From Aromatoleum toluclasticum ATCC 700605 (GTDB lineage: Bacteria; Pseudomonadota; Gammaproteobacteria; Burkholderiales; Rhodocyclaceae): DNA of 64,000 nucleotides. The stretch covers positions 372,001 to 436,000 of the forward strand of contig NZ_KB899492.1 of NCBI RefSeq assembly GCF_000378245.1, written 5' to 3'. This document shows positions 45,047 to 56,091 of this stretch, piece by piece; within the stretch, counting starts at the first letter, position 1; the number at the start of each line of letters is the position of its first letter. Below the pieces are notes generated by a model. It was given only the letters and a program-made list of their open reading frames with translations, did not search any database and was not told the origin of the DNA. The translations under genes were made by a program, and so were the position numbers.

Positions 45047-45526
45047 TCAGCGCCGGCCGAACTTGCCCACGAGCTGGGCGAGCTTCTCGGTCTTGCGGCG
45101 CTCGGTTTCTTCGGCGCGCTGGCGCTCGCGTTCGGCGTCGGCGGCAAGCTTCTTGCGCTTGGCGACTTCGGCGAAACGCTCCTTGAGCGTCTGCGCGGCG
45201 TGCTGGCGCTGCTCCTCGGTGACCTCGCCGCTTTCCTTGCCGTCCAGGTCGAAGCGCGCCGTGGCCTTCTCGACGGCCTTGAGGTAGCGCGTCGTCGCGG
45301 TGTGCATCCGCATGGCGGTACGGATGACCTTGCGGTCGAGCTCGGGGAAGCGCTCAGCAATGGCCTTGTCGATGCGCAGCGCGAGGGGCTTCACTTCGCC
45401 GAAGGTGGGAGAGATTTCCTGAAGCTTCTGCAACAGGCCGCGGGCATCGAGGCCGGCGGGCTTGGCTTCGGCGGCCGGCGCCGCGGGCTGTTCGATCAGG
45501 GCTTCGGGAGTCGTTTCGGTATTCAT
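45047..45526 (-). CDS. ProQ/FinO-domain protein
   Basis: This 159-residue protein carries a ProQ/FinO RNA-chaperone domain: ARGLLQKLQEISPTF (about 26), VKPLALRIDKAIAERFPELDRKVIRTAMRMHTATTRYLKAV (about 44-85). The tail is a charged coiled coil (ERERQRAEETERRKTEKLAQL). ProQ-family proteins bind structured RNAs and small RNAs. The ATG at 45526 has no strong ribosome binding site. It lies about 148 bp downstream of fdsA on the same strand, separated by a strong hairpin. Confidence 0.88.
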   Translation of the reverse strand: MNTETTPEALIEQPAAPAAEAKPAGLDARGLLQKLQEISPTFGEVKPLALRIDKAIAERFPELDRKVIRTAMRMHTATTRYLKAVEKATARFDLDGKESGEVTEEQRQHAAQTLKERFAEVAKRKKLAADAERERQRAEETERRKTEKLAQLVGKFGRR

Positions 45527-45615
45527 TGCGGAAAGGTGCAGGGACTGCGGACGAAAAACGGCATGATCGCATGAAAACGGCTTCCAGCGCGCCGCGGTAT
45601 CCGCAACGGCGTCGG

Positions 45616-45672
45616 GCGGGATGGAATCCCGCCGCAACGGCCGACCCGGAGGACGGCCGGATTCCATCCCGC
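45616..45672. terminator. Inverted repeat/terminator after fdsA
   Basis: The arms gcgggatggaatcc (45616-45629) and ggattccatcccgc (45659-45672) are perfect 14-bp complements around a 29-nt loop. The repeat starts directly after the fdsA stop and separates it from the ProQ-like gene. Its ends resemble the dispersed repeat family seen at 25181, 50283 and 51384. Confidence 0.65.
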
Positions 45673-45673
45673 G

Positions 45674-48469
45674 CTACGGGACGCCTGCGATCCGCGCCGC
45701 GCAGTACTTGAACTCCGGAATCTTGCCGAAGGGGTCCAGCGCGGGCTGCGTGAGCAGGTTCGCGGCGGCTTCGACGTAGCAGAAGGGCATGAAGATCGAG
45801 CCCTCCTGCATGCCGCGGTCGGCGCGGGCTTCGAGCCGGATCGCGCCGCGGCGCGTTTCCAGCGCGATCGTATCGCCCGACGACAGGCCCAGCGCGGCGA
45901 GGTCGTCCGGATGCACGGTGCACCACGGCTGAGGTTCGAGCGCGTCGAGGACGTTGGCGCGGCGCGTCATCGAGCCGGTGTGCCAGTGTTCGAGCACGCG
46001 GCCGGTCGTGAGCACGAAGGGGAAGGCCTCGTCGGGCAGTTCCGCGGCGGGCAGCGGCGTGACGGCGACGAAGCGCGCACGGCCGTTCGCGGTGGGGAAA
46101 TCCTGCTCGAACAGCACCGGGTAGGACGGCCCGTCCTCCGTGAACTTCGGTGCAATCACGGCGCCCTGCTCTTCGAGCTGGGACCAGGTGATGCCGGCGT
46201 AGGCGGGCAGCGCCTGGCGCAGTTCGTCGAAGATGTCCGCGGGACCGGCGTAGTTCCATGCGAGGCCGAGGCGCTGCGCGATCTGCTGGATGATCCACCA
46301 GTCGGGCCGCGCGTCGCCGGGCAGCGGCAGCACGGGCTGCGAGAGCTGCACGAGGCGGTCGGTGTTGGTGAAGCTGCCGGCCTTCTCCATCAGGCTGGAG
46401 GCGGGCAGGATCACGTCGGCGAGCATCGCGGTCTCGGTGAGGAAGAGGTCCTGCACGACGAGGTGGTCGAGCCCGCCGAGCGCGGCGCGCGCGTGCGCGA
46501 GGTCGGGGTCGGACATCGCGGGGTTTTCGCCTTCGATGTACATGCCGCGGATCTCGCCCGCGAGCGCGGCGTCCATGATCTCGACGACGGTGAGGCCGGG
46601 TTTGTCCGAGAGCCGCGTCTGCCACAGCGTCTCGAACTTCGCGCGGATCGCGGGATCGGCGACGCGCTGGTAGTCCGGGAACATCATCGGGATGAGGCCG
46701 GCGTCGGAGGCGCCCTGCACGTTGTTCTGGCCCCGCAGCGGATGCAGGCCGGTGCCGCGGCGGCCGATCTGGCCGGTCATCAGTGCGAGCGCGATCAGGC
46801 AGCGCGAGTTGTCGGTGCCGTGGGTGTGTTGCGACACGCCCATGCCCCAGAAGATCATGCTGTTGGGGCCCTTCGCGTACAGGCGGGCGACTTCGCGCGC
46901 AGTGGCCGCGGGAATGCCGGTGACGGATTCGACGCGCTCGGGCGGGAATTGCAGCGCGGCGGTGCGGAAGGCGTCGAAGCCTTCGGTGCGCGCGGCGATG
47001 AAGGCCTCGTCGGTGAGCCCTTCCTCGATGATCACGCACGCGAGCGACAGCAGCAGCGTGACGTCGGCGTCGGGCCGGAACTGCAGGAAGCGGTGGGCGT
47101 GGCGGGCGAGCGGGGTTTCGCGCGGGTCCATCAGCACGAGCTTGGAGCCCCCCTCCACCGCGTTCTTGATGAAGGACGCGGCGACCGGGTGATTCGCGGC
47201 CGGGTTCGCGCCGATCACGACGATCACGTCGGCGAATTCGACGTCGCGCACCGGGTTGGACACCGCGCCCGAGCCGATGCCTTCGAGCAGCGCGGCGACG
47301 GACGACGCGTGGCACAGGCGCGTGCAGTGATCGACGTTGTGCGTGCCGAAGCCCGCGCGCACGAGCTTCTGGAAGAGGTAGGCCTCTTCGTTGCTGCCCT
47401 TCGCGGAGCCGAAACCGGCGAGCGCGTGCGGGCCGTGAGCGGCCTTGATGCGGACGAGGCCGGCGGCGGCGGCGTCCAGCGCCTCCTCCCAGCTCGCCTC
47501 GCGGAAGGCCGCGAGCGGGTTGGACGGGTCGAGGTCGACGGCCTTGGGGATGCCGGGCTTGCGGATCAGCGGCTTTGTGAGGCGCTGCGAATGGCGCGGG
47601 TAGCCGAAGCCGTAGCGGCCCTTCACGCACAGGCGGCCGGCGTTCGCAGGGCCGTCGCGGCCGACGACGTGCACGATCTTCGCGTCGGAGCCTTCGCCCG
47701 CGACGTGGTAGGTGGTCTGGCAGCCGACGCCGCAGTAGGGGCACAGCGAGTCGATGGCTTTCGTCTCGGCGACCGGCGCGGGCGTCCCGATCGGTTCGGC
47801 AAAGGCGCCCAGCACGACGGCAGGCTCGGGCGCGGCCGTCGCGAGCGCCGCGGGCAGCAGCGCGCCGGTCGGGCAGGCCTGCACGCATTCGCCGCAGCCG
47901 ACGCAGCTCGACGTGCCCATCGGATCGCCGAAGTCGAACACGATGGCGGTGTCGGCGCCGCGGCGCGCGAGACCGATGACGTCGTTCACCTGTTCCTCGC
48001 GGCAGGCGCGCAGGCAGCGCGTGCATTGGATGCAGGCGGCGAGGTTCACGGCGATGCCGGGGTGGCTGCGGTCGGCGGCCGGTTGTTCACGCGGTGCGAA
48101 GCGGCTTTCCTTCACGCCGAGCTCGTCGCACCAGTGCGCGAGCTCGGAGTCGGCCTTCTCGACCTCGGCCGGTACGTCGGCGCGCAGGAGTTCCAGCACC
48201 ATGCGCTGCGAGGCGCGTGCGCGCTCGCTCTCGGCCTGCACCTTCATGCCGGGCTTGGGCGCGCGACAGCACGAGGGCGCGAGCACGCGCTCGCCGTCGA
48301 TCTCGACCACACAGGCGCGGCAGTTGCCGTCGGCGCGCAGGCCGTCCGTGTAGCACAGGTGCGGAATCTCCACGCCAGCGCGGCTCGCCGCCTGCAGGAT
48401 GGACTCGCCCGGCGCGGCGTCGATCTCGCGGCCGTCCAGTTCGAAGCGGATCATGTCGGCGGCGTTCAT
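45674..48469 (-). CDS. fdsA: NAD-dependent formate dehydrogenase, alpha subunit
   Basis: This 931-residue molybdopterin enzyme oxidises formate to CO2. Its N-terminus has a 2Fe-2S ferredoxin domain (CYTDGLRADGNCRAC, then SCCRAP), two 4Fe-4S sets (CIQCTRCLRAC and CVGCGECVQACP), and the cluster CPYCGVGCQTTYHV before the Mo domain. The catalytic site contains DHCTRLCHASS. The C-terminal dinucleotide-binding domain starts near SGDTIALETRRG. The length matches FdsA. The ATG overlaps the fdsGB stop (ATGA), so the two are coupled. No fdsC or fdsD accessory gene follows. Confidence 0.95.
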   Translation of the reverse strand: MNAADMIRFELDGREIDAAPGESILQAASRAGVEIPHLCYTDGLRADGNCRACVVEIDGERVLAPSCCRAPKPGMKVQAESERARASQRMVLELLRADVPAEVEKADSELAHWCDELGVKESRFAPREQPAADRSHPGIAVNLAACIQCTRCLRACREEQVNDVIGLARRGADTAIVFDFGDPMGTSSCVGCGECVQACPTGALLPAALATAAPEPAVVLGAFAEPIGTPAPVAETKAIDSLCPYCGVGCQTTYHVAGEGSDAKIVHVVGRDGPANAGRLCVKGRYGFGYPRHSQRLTKPLIRKPGIPKAVDLDPSNPLAAFREASWEEALDAAAAGLVRIKAAHGPHALAGFGSAKGSNEEAYLFQKLVRAGFGTHNVDHCTRLCHASSVAALLEGIGSGAVSNPVRDVEFADVIVVIGANPAANHPVAASFIKNAVEGGSKLVLMDPRETPLARHAHRFLQFRPDADVTLLLSLACVIIEEGLTDEAFIAARTEGFDAFRTAALQFPPERVESVTGIPAATAREVARLYAKGPNSMIFWGMGVSQHTHGTDNSRCLIALALMTGQIGRRGTGLHPLRGQNNVQGASDAGLIPMMFPDYQRVADPAIRAKFETLWQTRLSDKPGLTVVEIMDAALAGEIRGMYIEGENPAMSDPDLAHARAALGGLDHLVVQDLFLTETAMLADVILPASSLMEKAGSFTNTDRLVQLSQPVLPLPGDARPDWWIIQQIAQRLGLAWNYAGPADIFDELRQALPAYAGITWSQLEEQGAVIAPKFTEDGPSYPVLFEQDFPTANGRARFVAVTPLPAAELPDEAFPFVLTTGRVLEHWHTGSMTRRANVLDALEPQPWCTVHPDDLAALGLSSGDTIALETRRGAIRLEARADRGMQEGSIFMPFCYVEAAANLLTQPALDPFGKIPEFKYCAARIAGVP

Positions 48470-50265
48470 GCGGTTTTCTCCTGCTGCTTGGCGGCAACTT
48501 CATGCGGGAAGAAGCGCAGCACCGATTGCATCGGGTTCGGCGCGGCCTGGCCGAGGCCGCAGATCGAGGCGTCCATCATGGTCTTTCCGAGTTCGGTGAG
48601 CAGGCCCGCGTTCCATTCCGGCGCTTTCATCAGCTCGGCCGCCTTCGCGGTGCCGACGCGACAGGGCGTGCATTGGCCGCAGGATTCGTGGGCGAAGAAT
48701 TCCATCGCGTTTTCGGCCAGCACGCGCGCCTGGTCATGCTGCGAGAACACGACGATCGCCGCGGAGCCGATGAAACAGCCGTGGGGCGCGAGCGTATCGA
48801 AGTCGAGCGGCACATCGGCGAGGCTCGCGGGGAGAATGCCGCCCGAGGCGCCGCCGGGGAAATAGCCGTACAGCTCGTGGCCGGGGAGCATGCCGCCGCA
48901 GTGCTCGTCGACGAGCTGGCGCAGCGTGATGCCGGCGTCCGTGACGACGACGCCGGGCTTCGCGACGCGCCCGCTGACCGAGAAGCTGCGCAGGCCCTTG
49001 CGCCCGTTGCGGCCGAAGCTCGCGAACCAGTCCCCGCCCTTCTCGACAATGTCGCGCACCCACCACAGCGTCTCGAGGTTGTGCTCCAGCGTCGGGCGGC
49101 CGAAGAGGCCCACCTCGGCGACGTAGGGCGGGCGCAGCCGCGGCATGCCGCGCTTGCCTTCGATCGACTCGATCATCGCCGATTCCTCGCCGCACACGTA
49201 GGCGCCGGCGCCGCGGCGCAGCTCGATGGGCGGCAGGTCCGGCCATTCGGCGCGCACGCGGTCCAGTTCCTCGGCGAGGAGCCGCCGCAGCGCGGGGTAT
49301 TCGTCGCGGATGTAGATCCAGATGCCGGCGATGCCCACGACGCGCGCAGCGATCAGCATGCCTTCGATGAAGCGGTGCGGGTCGGTCGCGAGGTAGTGGC
49401 GGTCCTTGAAGGTGCCCGGTTCGCCTTCGTCGATGTTGATCGCCATGTTGCGCGGCGCGGGTTGTGCCGCGACCGTGCGCCACTTGCGCGCGGCCGGGAA
49501 GCCTGCGCCGCCCAGGCCGCGCAGGCCCGCGCCGTCGAGCGCCGCGATGATGGATTCGGCATCGCGTTCGCCGCTGCGCAGCGCGTCCCACAGCGCGTAG
49601 CCACCCGCGGCGCGGTAGGCGTCGAAACGGATCGCATCGGGCAGCGCCTCGTCGCGCTCGCCGCTGGCGACGACCGCGACGACCTTGTCCGCATCGGCGT
49701 TCAGCACCGGCTGCTGCCCGACGACCGCGACCGGCGCCGAATCGCAGCGCCCGACACAGGGCACGCGCTGCACGCGCACGTCGGCGCCGAGACGGCTCGC
49801 GAGTGACGCGGCGAGCTCGGCGCCGCCCGCCATCGCACAGCCGAGCGAGTCGCACACGCGCACGGTGAGCGCCGGCGGCGCTTCAGCGCCGGCCGGGACG
49901 AAGTCGAAGTGGTGGTAGAAGGTCGCGACTTCGAACACCTCGGCGCGCGCGAGCTTGAGCGCCTCGGCGAGCGCTGCGAGGTGGTCGGCGTGCAGCGCGC
50001 CATGCGCGTCCTGCAGGCGGTGCAGGTATTCGATCAGGCGGTCGGCGCGGGGCGCGACGCCGGCGTCGAGGTCGGGCGCAAGCGCCGCGGCGGCGGCTGC
50101 GAGCGCGGATTCGGGCAGCGGTTCGCGCTTGCGTCCGCGCTCCCCGCCGCCCTTCCCGGCTTTTTCACCACGACCTCCTCCTGAACCTTTACCGGCGCCC
50201 TCGGGACGCCCGCCCTGCCCTTTCTGATCCATGATGTTTCCCATGCCGCTCGCCGTATCCGCCAT
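48466..50265 (-). CDS. Fused FdsG-FdsB formate dehydrogenase subunit
   Basis: This 599-residue protein joins a NuoE/FdsG-type thioredoxin-like 2Fe-2S domain (residues about 50-200, CDSLGC and CVGRC ligands) to a NuoF/FdsB-type FMN and NADH domain. The NADH part has GLRGLGGAGFPAARKW (about 245-260), NIDEGEPGTFKDR, GAYVCGEESAMIESIEGKRG (about 353) and the 4Fe-4S motif ESCGQCTPCR. The N-terminus has an unusual Gly/Lys-rich low-complexity stretch (KGQGGRPEGAGKGSGGGRGE). It sends electrons from formate to NAD+. ATGs at 50265, 50244 and 50232 are possible starts. Confidence 0.9.
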   Translation of the reverse strand: MADTASGMGNIMDQKGQGGRPEGAGKGSGGGRGEKAGKGGGERGRKREPLPESALAAAAAALAPDLDAGVAPRADRLIEYLHRLQDAHGALHADHLAALAEALKLARAEVFEVATFYHHFDFVPAGAEAPPALTVRVCDSLGCAMAGGAELAASLASRLGADVRVQRVPCVGRCDSAPVAVVGQQPVLNADADKVVAVVASGERDEALPDAIRFDAYRAAGGYALWDALRSGERDAESIIAALDGAGLRGLGGAGFPAARKWRTVAAQPAPRNMAINIDEGEPGTFKDRHYLATDPHRFIEGMLIAARVVGIAGIWIYIRDEYPALRRLLAEELDRVRAEWPDLPPIELRRGAGAYVCGEESAMIESIEGKRGMPRLRPPYVAEVGLFGRPTLEHNLETLWWVRDIVEKGGDWFASFGRNGRKGLRSFSVSGRVAKPGVVVTDAGITLRQLVDEHCGGMLPGHELYGYFPGGASGGILPASLADVPLDFDTLAPHGCFIGSAAIVVFSQHDQARVLAENAMEFFAHESCGQCTPCRVGTAKAAELMKAPEWNAGLLTELGKTMMDASICGLGQAAPNPMQSVLRFFPHEVAAKQQEKTA

Positions 50266-50282
50266 TGCACACCCGCTCGAAA

Positions 50283-50365
50283 CGTAGGGCGGTAGGCGCG
50301 CAGCGCGCGTCCCGCCGTTCAATCGCCGGGTGGCGGGATACGCCTCCGGCTCCTCCCGCCCTACG
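50283..50365. repeat. Dispersed inverted repeat, copy B
   Basis: Arms cgtagggcggtaggcgcgcag... and ...tggcgggatacgcctccggctcctcccgccctacg face each other around a short centre. The right arm is nearly identical to that of copy A. It lies between the LysR gene and fdsGB. Confidence 0.8.
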
Positions 50366-50443
50366 ACGGGGCACCGGCCGCGGCCGGGTCGACGGAACAA
50401 TAGTGCAGCGCTCGGGGCGAGAAAAGCGGAATCTGCCGAAGGC

Positions 50444-51343
50444 CTATTCGCTTTTTCCGAACACTGGAGAGAGCGTGCCCGCTGCAGCAAGCAGCGCGTC
50501 GACGAGCGGGGAGCCCGGTTCCCGCTTCAACGTCACGAGCCCCGTTTCCCATGCGACCGACGGCTTCACGAGCGGCAGCACGCGCAGTTCCTCGGGAGCG
50601 CCGACGAGACCGAGCACGCTGCGCGGCAGGATCGTAGACCAGCGCCCGGTGCGAACGTGCGCGAGCAGGCTCAGGATGGAGTTCGTCTCCAGCCCGACGT
50701 GCGGCGTGCATTCCAGGCTCTCGAAGACGCGGTCTATGGTCTGGCGGTTCTGCATGTCGCGCGACAGCAGGCACAGCGGCTGACGCGCCGCGGCTGTCCA
50801 TTCGAGGCGATCGTCCGCGACCGCGCCGCAAGCGCTCGTCACGAACACCAGCTGCTCGCGCCACAGCGGAAGGTAGTGCAGATCCGCGGCGTCGGCCGAA
50901 TGGGAATAGACGACCCCCGCCTCCAGCTCGAAGTTGCGCAGCTGCGTGAGGATCGCCTGCGTGCTCGCCGAATGCACCTCGATCGCGACCGCCGGATGTG
51001 CGTCGGCGAAGGCGTTGGTCAGCGATGCGACCACCGGCAGCGCCGTCGGGATCACGCCGATGCGCAGCGGCCCGCGCAGCCCGTCGCGCAGCATGCCGAG
51101 CTCGTGGCGCAGGTCGTCGGCACCCGCCGCGACGCGCTTCGCATGCGCGACGACGCACTCCCCTTCGGCCGTGAGCCCCGCGAAGCGCTGCCCGCGCACC
51201 ACCAGCGCGACGCCCAGCTCGCCCTCCAGGTCGCGGATCGCCGCGGACAGCGTAGACGGCGACACGTGACAGCTCTCCGCGGCCCTGCCGAAATGCCGCT
51301 CGCGCGCGAGGGCGAGGAGGTAGAGGTATTTGCGGGCGATCAT
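50444..51343 (-). CDS. LysR-family regulator of the fds operon
   Basis: This 299-residue LysR-type regulator has an N-terminal helix-turn-helix (YLLALARERHFGRAAESCHVSPSTLS AAIRDLE) and the substrate domain beginning LRIGVIPTALPVVASLTNAF. It is upstream of fdsGB/fdsA on the same strand, the position of FdsR in Cupriavidus, a LysR regulator of formate dehydrogenase. FdsR identity is inferred from position. A dispersed repeat lies between it and fdsGB, so it is not certainly in the same transcript. Confidence 0.85.
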   Translation of the reverse strand: MIARKYLYLLALARERHFGRAAESCHVSPSTLSAAIRDLEGELGVALVVRGQRFAGLTAEGECVVAHAKRVAAGADDLRHELGMLRDGLRGPLRIGVIPTALPVVASLTNAFADAHPAVAIEVHSASTQAILTQLRNFELEAGVVYSHSADAADLHYLPLWREQLVFVTSACGAVADDRLEWTAAARQPLCLLSRDMQNRQTIDRVFESLECTPHVGLETNSILSLLAHVRTGRWSTILPRSVLGLVGAPEELRVLPLVKPSVAWETGLVTLKREPGSPLVDALLAAAGTLSPVFGKSE

Positions 51344-51383
51344 GACGGAGAGGATAAGGCCTGCGGCGGCGGCTCGCCAGACA

Positions 51384-51483
51384 CGCAGGGCGGGAGGAGC
51401 CGAAGGCGGATCCCGCCATGCGGCGGTCGGGGCATTGTTTGTCGCCGGAATGGCGGGACGCGCTGCGCTACTCCCGCCCTACG
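51384..51483. repeat. Dispersed inverted repeat, copy C
   Basis: Arms cgcagggcgggaggagccgaaggcggatcccgcca and tggcgggacgcgctgcgctactcccgccctacg enclose a 30-bp centre. The pairing is not perfect but covers most of each arm. It lies between the LysR gene and gpmI, in the divergent gap. Confidence 0.78.
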
Positions 51484-51594
51484 CCCGAACATGACAATCA
51501 CCTACGCCCGATCCGGTAACGTTCTCATGCGGAACAGGGCCCATACCTTCGCTAAAATGCAGGGTTTTCCGCCCCCAACACAGGACTCCCCAGA

Positions 51595-53238
<1,644 letters not shown>

Positions 53239-53586
53239 GCGGCAAGACCGGACCGGCGTAGCCGCCCGCGCTCGAAAGCCGGGCGGCTACGCTTTCTTCC
53301 GCGACATTTGCAGGGCGCGCGAAAGCGGGCCAACACCGCAGTGTGTGCGGGTTGGCCCGGCTGGTTCATCGCACGCCGGTTGGCGCAGCGTCCGGCTGGA
53401 GGCGATTCCGGTGGGAACGCCGGGCCGATGCATCCGGGCGGGGTGGGGCCCGAGGGCCGTCGCTTGTGGCGGCGGTGGATGCGTCGGCAGCGGATGGGTC
53501 CATTAGACGCGAACGCATTCGATCTGGAAAATATCGAATTCCGATCCTGCGATCTGATTTCGCGATACTTCGCTACAATCGGACGC
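53239..53586. other. Intergenic region with terminator and promoter
   Basis: The 348-bp region between gpmI and the LysR gene begins with a strong terminator and ends with an AT-richer segment (about 53515-53580, ggaaaatatcgaattcc) that is a likely promoter area. There is no gene with convincing codon use. Confidence 0.5.
53258..53298 (+). terminator. Rho-independent terminator of gpmI
   Basis: An 11-bp perfect stem, gtagccgcccg / cgggcggctac, with an 11-nt loop is followed by gctttctt. It lies 20 bp after the gpmI stop. Confidence 0.8.
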
Positions 53587-54528
53587 ATGGAACTGCGCCA
53601 GTTGCGTTACGTCATCGCGATCGCCAAGTCGGGCAGCCTGTCGAAGGCGGCCGGGCAGGTGTTCGTTGCGCAGTCGGCCCTGAGCCACCAGCTCGCGCAA
53701 CTCGAGGAGGAGCTGGGGGCGCCCCTGTTCCATCGGTCGCGGCGGGGCGTGGAGCCTACCGAGGCGGGGCGGATCTTTCTCGCCCATGCGACTGCGATCC
53801 TGCGCCAGGTCGAGGATGCGCGCCTGGCGGTGCAGGCGGCACATGGCGAACCGACCGGCAAGGTCGTGTTCGGCATCCCGCACAGCGTGTCGGCCGCACT
53901 GGCCCTGCCGCTGCTGCAGGCGGTGCGGGAACGGCTGCCCAAGGTCGAGCTGGAACTGACCGAGGAGCTAACCGGCAACCTCGTGCCGCAGCTGCGCAGC
54001 GGCCAGCTCCACCTCGCGGTGCTCTTCGACGACGGCCTGATCGGCGAATTCACGCAGCAGCCGCTGCTCGACGAACGCCTGCTGCTGATTTCGCCCGCGC
54101 AGGCGCCCGACCGTCCGCGGCAGCCGGCCATCACGCTGCGCACGGCACTCGCGCTGCCGCTGATCCTGCCCGCAGCGCCGCACGGCGTAAGGCCGATCAT
54201 CGAGCAGGCGGCCCGCGCGCAGGGCCTGCCGCGCCCCAATGTGGTGGCCGACATCAGTTCGATCAGCATCCTGCGCACGAGTCTGCTGGCCGGCCTGGGC
54301 CACACGCTGCTGCCGCCGATGCCGCTGCGCCATGAGCTCGACGCAGGCCTGCTCGCGGGAGTGGAGGTGACGCCCGCGCTCACCCGGCGCGTGGTGTTGT
54401 GCGCGTCGCGTCACCTGCCCCTGTCCGCGGCCGCGGACGCGGTGGCCGCGTTGACGACCCCCCTGTGCCGGGAGCTCGCGCGCACGGGACGCTGGCAGGG
54501 CGCGGCGCCGGTGGCCGCGCCGGACTGA
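53587..54528 (+). CDS. LysR-family regulator, Nac-like
   Basis: This 313-residue LysR-type regulator starts at the ATG at 53587: MELRQLRYVIAIAKSGSLSKAA, QSALSHQLAQLEEELGAPLFHR. The early helix-turn-helix is of the Nac/Cbl-like subgroup (FVAQSALSHQLAQLEEELG). The C-terminal effector domain has GKVVFGIPHSVSAALALPLL near residue 92. No adjacent target gene is evident: a transglutaminase-like gene starts 181 bp downstream on the same strand. Confidence 0.85.
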   Translation: MELRQLRYVIAIAKSGSLSKAAGQVFVAQSALSHQLAQLEEELGAPLFHRSRRGVEPTEAGRIFLAHATAILRQVEDARLAVQAAHGEPTGKVVFGIPHSVSAALALPLLQAVRERLPKVELELTEELTGNLVPQLRSGQLHLAVLFDDGLIGEFTQQPLLDERLLLISPAQAPDRPRQPAITLRTALALPLILPAAPHGVRPIIEQAARAQGLPRPNVVADISSISILRTSLLAGLGHTLLPPMPLRHELDAGLLAGVEVTPALTRRVVLCASRHLPLSAAADAVAALTTPLCRELARTGRWQGAAPVAAPD

Positions 54529-54709
54529 CTGGAACGCCGGTCCGCGAGGGCTGTCGGGCTTCGGCCCGCACCCGCCTGGTGGTGAGCTCGTGAGTCGAGT
54601 CCGGAACGGACAATTGGAAACACTGTCGCAGCACAGCACCCGCTTTCCGTGCCATCATCACAGTGAATGATTGTTTGAGCCCCACTCTTTTGCCTTACGG
54701 GACACCGCG

Positions 54710-55381
54710 ATGACCGATGCCAACCTTTCGCCGACCACCCTGATCGACAGTGACCACCCTGACGTCCTCGCCTTCGCCCAAACGCACTGCCGCGGCAAGG
54801 ACGTGCGCGAGCGCGCGGTGTCGCTGTACTACGCCGTGCGCGACGGCTTCCGCTACGACCCCTATCGCATCGACCTGACCGAAGCCGGGATGAAGGCGAG
54901 CAGCGTCATCGCCGCCGGCGCCGGATGGTGCGTGCCGAAGGCCACGCTGCTGGCCGCCGTGTGCCGCGCAGCGGGCATCCCCGCGCGCCTCGGTTACGCC
55001 GACGTGCGCAACCACCTCAGCACCGAACGCATGCGCCAGACGATCGGCTCGGACCTCTATCGCTGGCACGGCTACACCGAGATCCTCATCGACGGCGACT
55101 GGTACAAGGCCACGCCGGCCTTCAACCTCACGCTGTGCGAGCGCTTCGGCCTGCTGCCGCTCGAATTCGATGGCCGCAGCGACTCGATCTACCACGCCTT
55201 CGACCGCAGCGGCAATCAGCATATGGAGTACGTGCACCAGCGCGGCTATTATTCCGACGTGCCGCTGTCGCAGATCTCCGCCGATTTCCGCACGCACTAT
55301 CCGGTGTGGCTGGAGCAGGCAGAACAGATGAAGACGGCGGATTTCCTCGCGGACGTGGAAAGGGAAAACCAGCCCGCGTAG
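54710..55381 (+). CDS. Transglutaminase-like domain protein
   Basis: This 223-residue protein has the transglutaminase/protease-like catalytic pattern: GAGWCVPKATLLAAVCRAAGIPAR with Cys near residue 76, RWHGYTEILIDGDWYKATPAFN with His and Asp near 120-135. The length and motifs match the bacterial transglutaminase-like family of unknown substrate. It starts at the ATG at 54710. A methyltransferase gene follows 60 bp downstream and a LysR gene is upstream. Confidence 0.85.
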   Translation: MTDANLSPTTLIDSDHPDVLAFAQTHCRGKDVRERAVSLYYAVRDGFRYDPYRIDLTEAGMKASSVIAAGAGWCVPKATLLAAVCRAAGIPARLGYADVRNHLSTERMRQTIGSDLYRWHGYTEILIDGDWYKATPAFNLTLCERFGLLPLEFDGRSDSIYHAFDRSGNQHMEYVHQRGYYSDVPLSQISADFRTHYPVWLEQAEQMKTADFLADVERENQPA

Positions 55382-55441
55382 TTTGGCGTGACCGGCGGCC
55401 GGAAGCTGCGCGTCGCACCCGCAACCCAGGAGACATCAGCA

Positions 55442-56080
55442 ATGGAGCCGGATTTCTGGCATTCGAAGTGGGAACGCAACGAGATCGGCTTCCACGGCAG
55501 TGACGCTCACGTCCTGCTCGTCGAACATTTCGGCGCCCTCGCGCTCGGCCCGGGCAGCCGCGTCTTCCTGCCCCTGTGCGGCAAGACGCTCGACATCCAC
55601 TGGCTGCTCGCGCAAGGGTATCGCGTCGCCGGCGCCGAGCTGAGCCCGCTCGCGATCGGGCAGCTCTTCGCCGAGCTGGGCGTCGAGCCCACGGTCACGC
55701 GCGTGGGCGCGCTCGATCACTATGCAGCCCCGGATATCGACATCTACGTCGGCGATTTCTTCGACCTGAGCCGCGAGACGCTCGGCCCCGTCGATGCCGT
55801 CTACGACCGCGCCGCCCTCGTCGCCCTGCCGAATGCGATGCGCCACCGCTACGCCGCGCATCTGGCGGACATCACGCACAGCGCGCCGCAGCTCCTCATC
55901 TGCTTCGAATACGACCCGCAGCAGCACGAAGGCCCCCCGTTCTCGATCGACGCCGACGAAGTGCGGCTCCATTACGAAGGCCGCTACCACCTGACCCGGC
56001 TCGCGCACATCGACGTGGCGGGCGGCTTGAAAGGCAAGACCCCGGCGAAGGAAAGCGTCTGGCTGATGAAGAAGGCCTGA
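55442..56080 (+). CDS. tpm: Thiopurine S-methyltransferase
   Basis: This 212-residue protein is a thiopurine S-methyltransferase (TPMT) relative. Its motifs are MEPDFWHSKWERNEIGFHG at the start, VFLPLCGKTLDIHWLLAQGYRVAGAELS for S-adenosylmethionine binding (about 42-70), VDAVYDRAALVALPNAMR and ICFEYDPQQHEGPPFS. Bacterial TPMTs methylate thiopurines and are linked to selenium and tellurium methylation, including tellurite resistance in Pseudomonas. The ATG at 55442 follows AGGAGA. The next gene, a lipocalin, starts 11 bp downstream. Confidence 0.94.
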   Translation: MEPDFWHSKWERNEIGFHGSDAHVLLVEHFGALALGPGSRVFLPLCGKTLDIHWLLAQGYRVAGAELSPLAIGQLFAELGVEPTVTRVGALDHYAAPDIDIYVGDFFDLSRETLGPVDAVYDRAALVALPNAMRHRYAAHLADITHSAPQLLICFEYDPQQHEGPPFSIDADEVRLHYEGRYHLTRLAHIDVAGGLKGKTPAKESVWLMKKA

Positions 56081-56091
56081 CGCGCCCGACG

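Noticed and set aside
45911-48865. A 984-codon plus-strand open frame over fdsA
   Set aside because: Antisense of the formate dehydrogenase gene, with biased composition and no domain.
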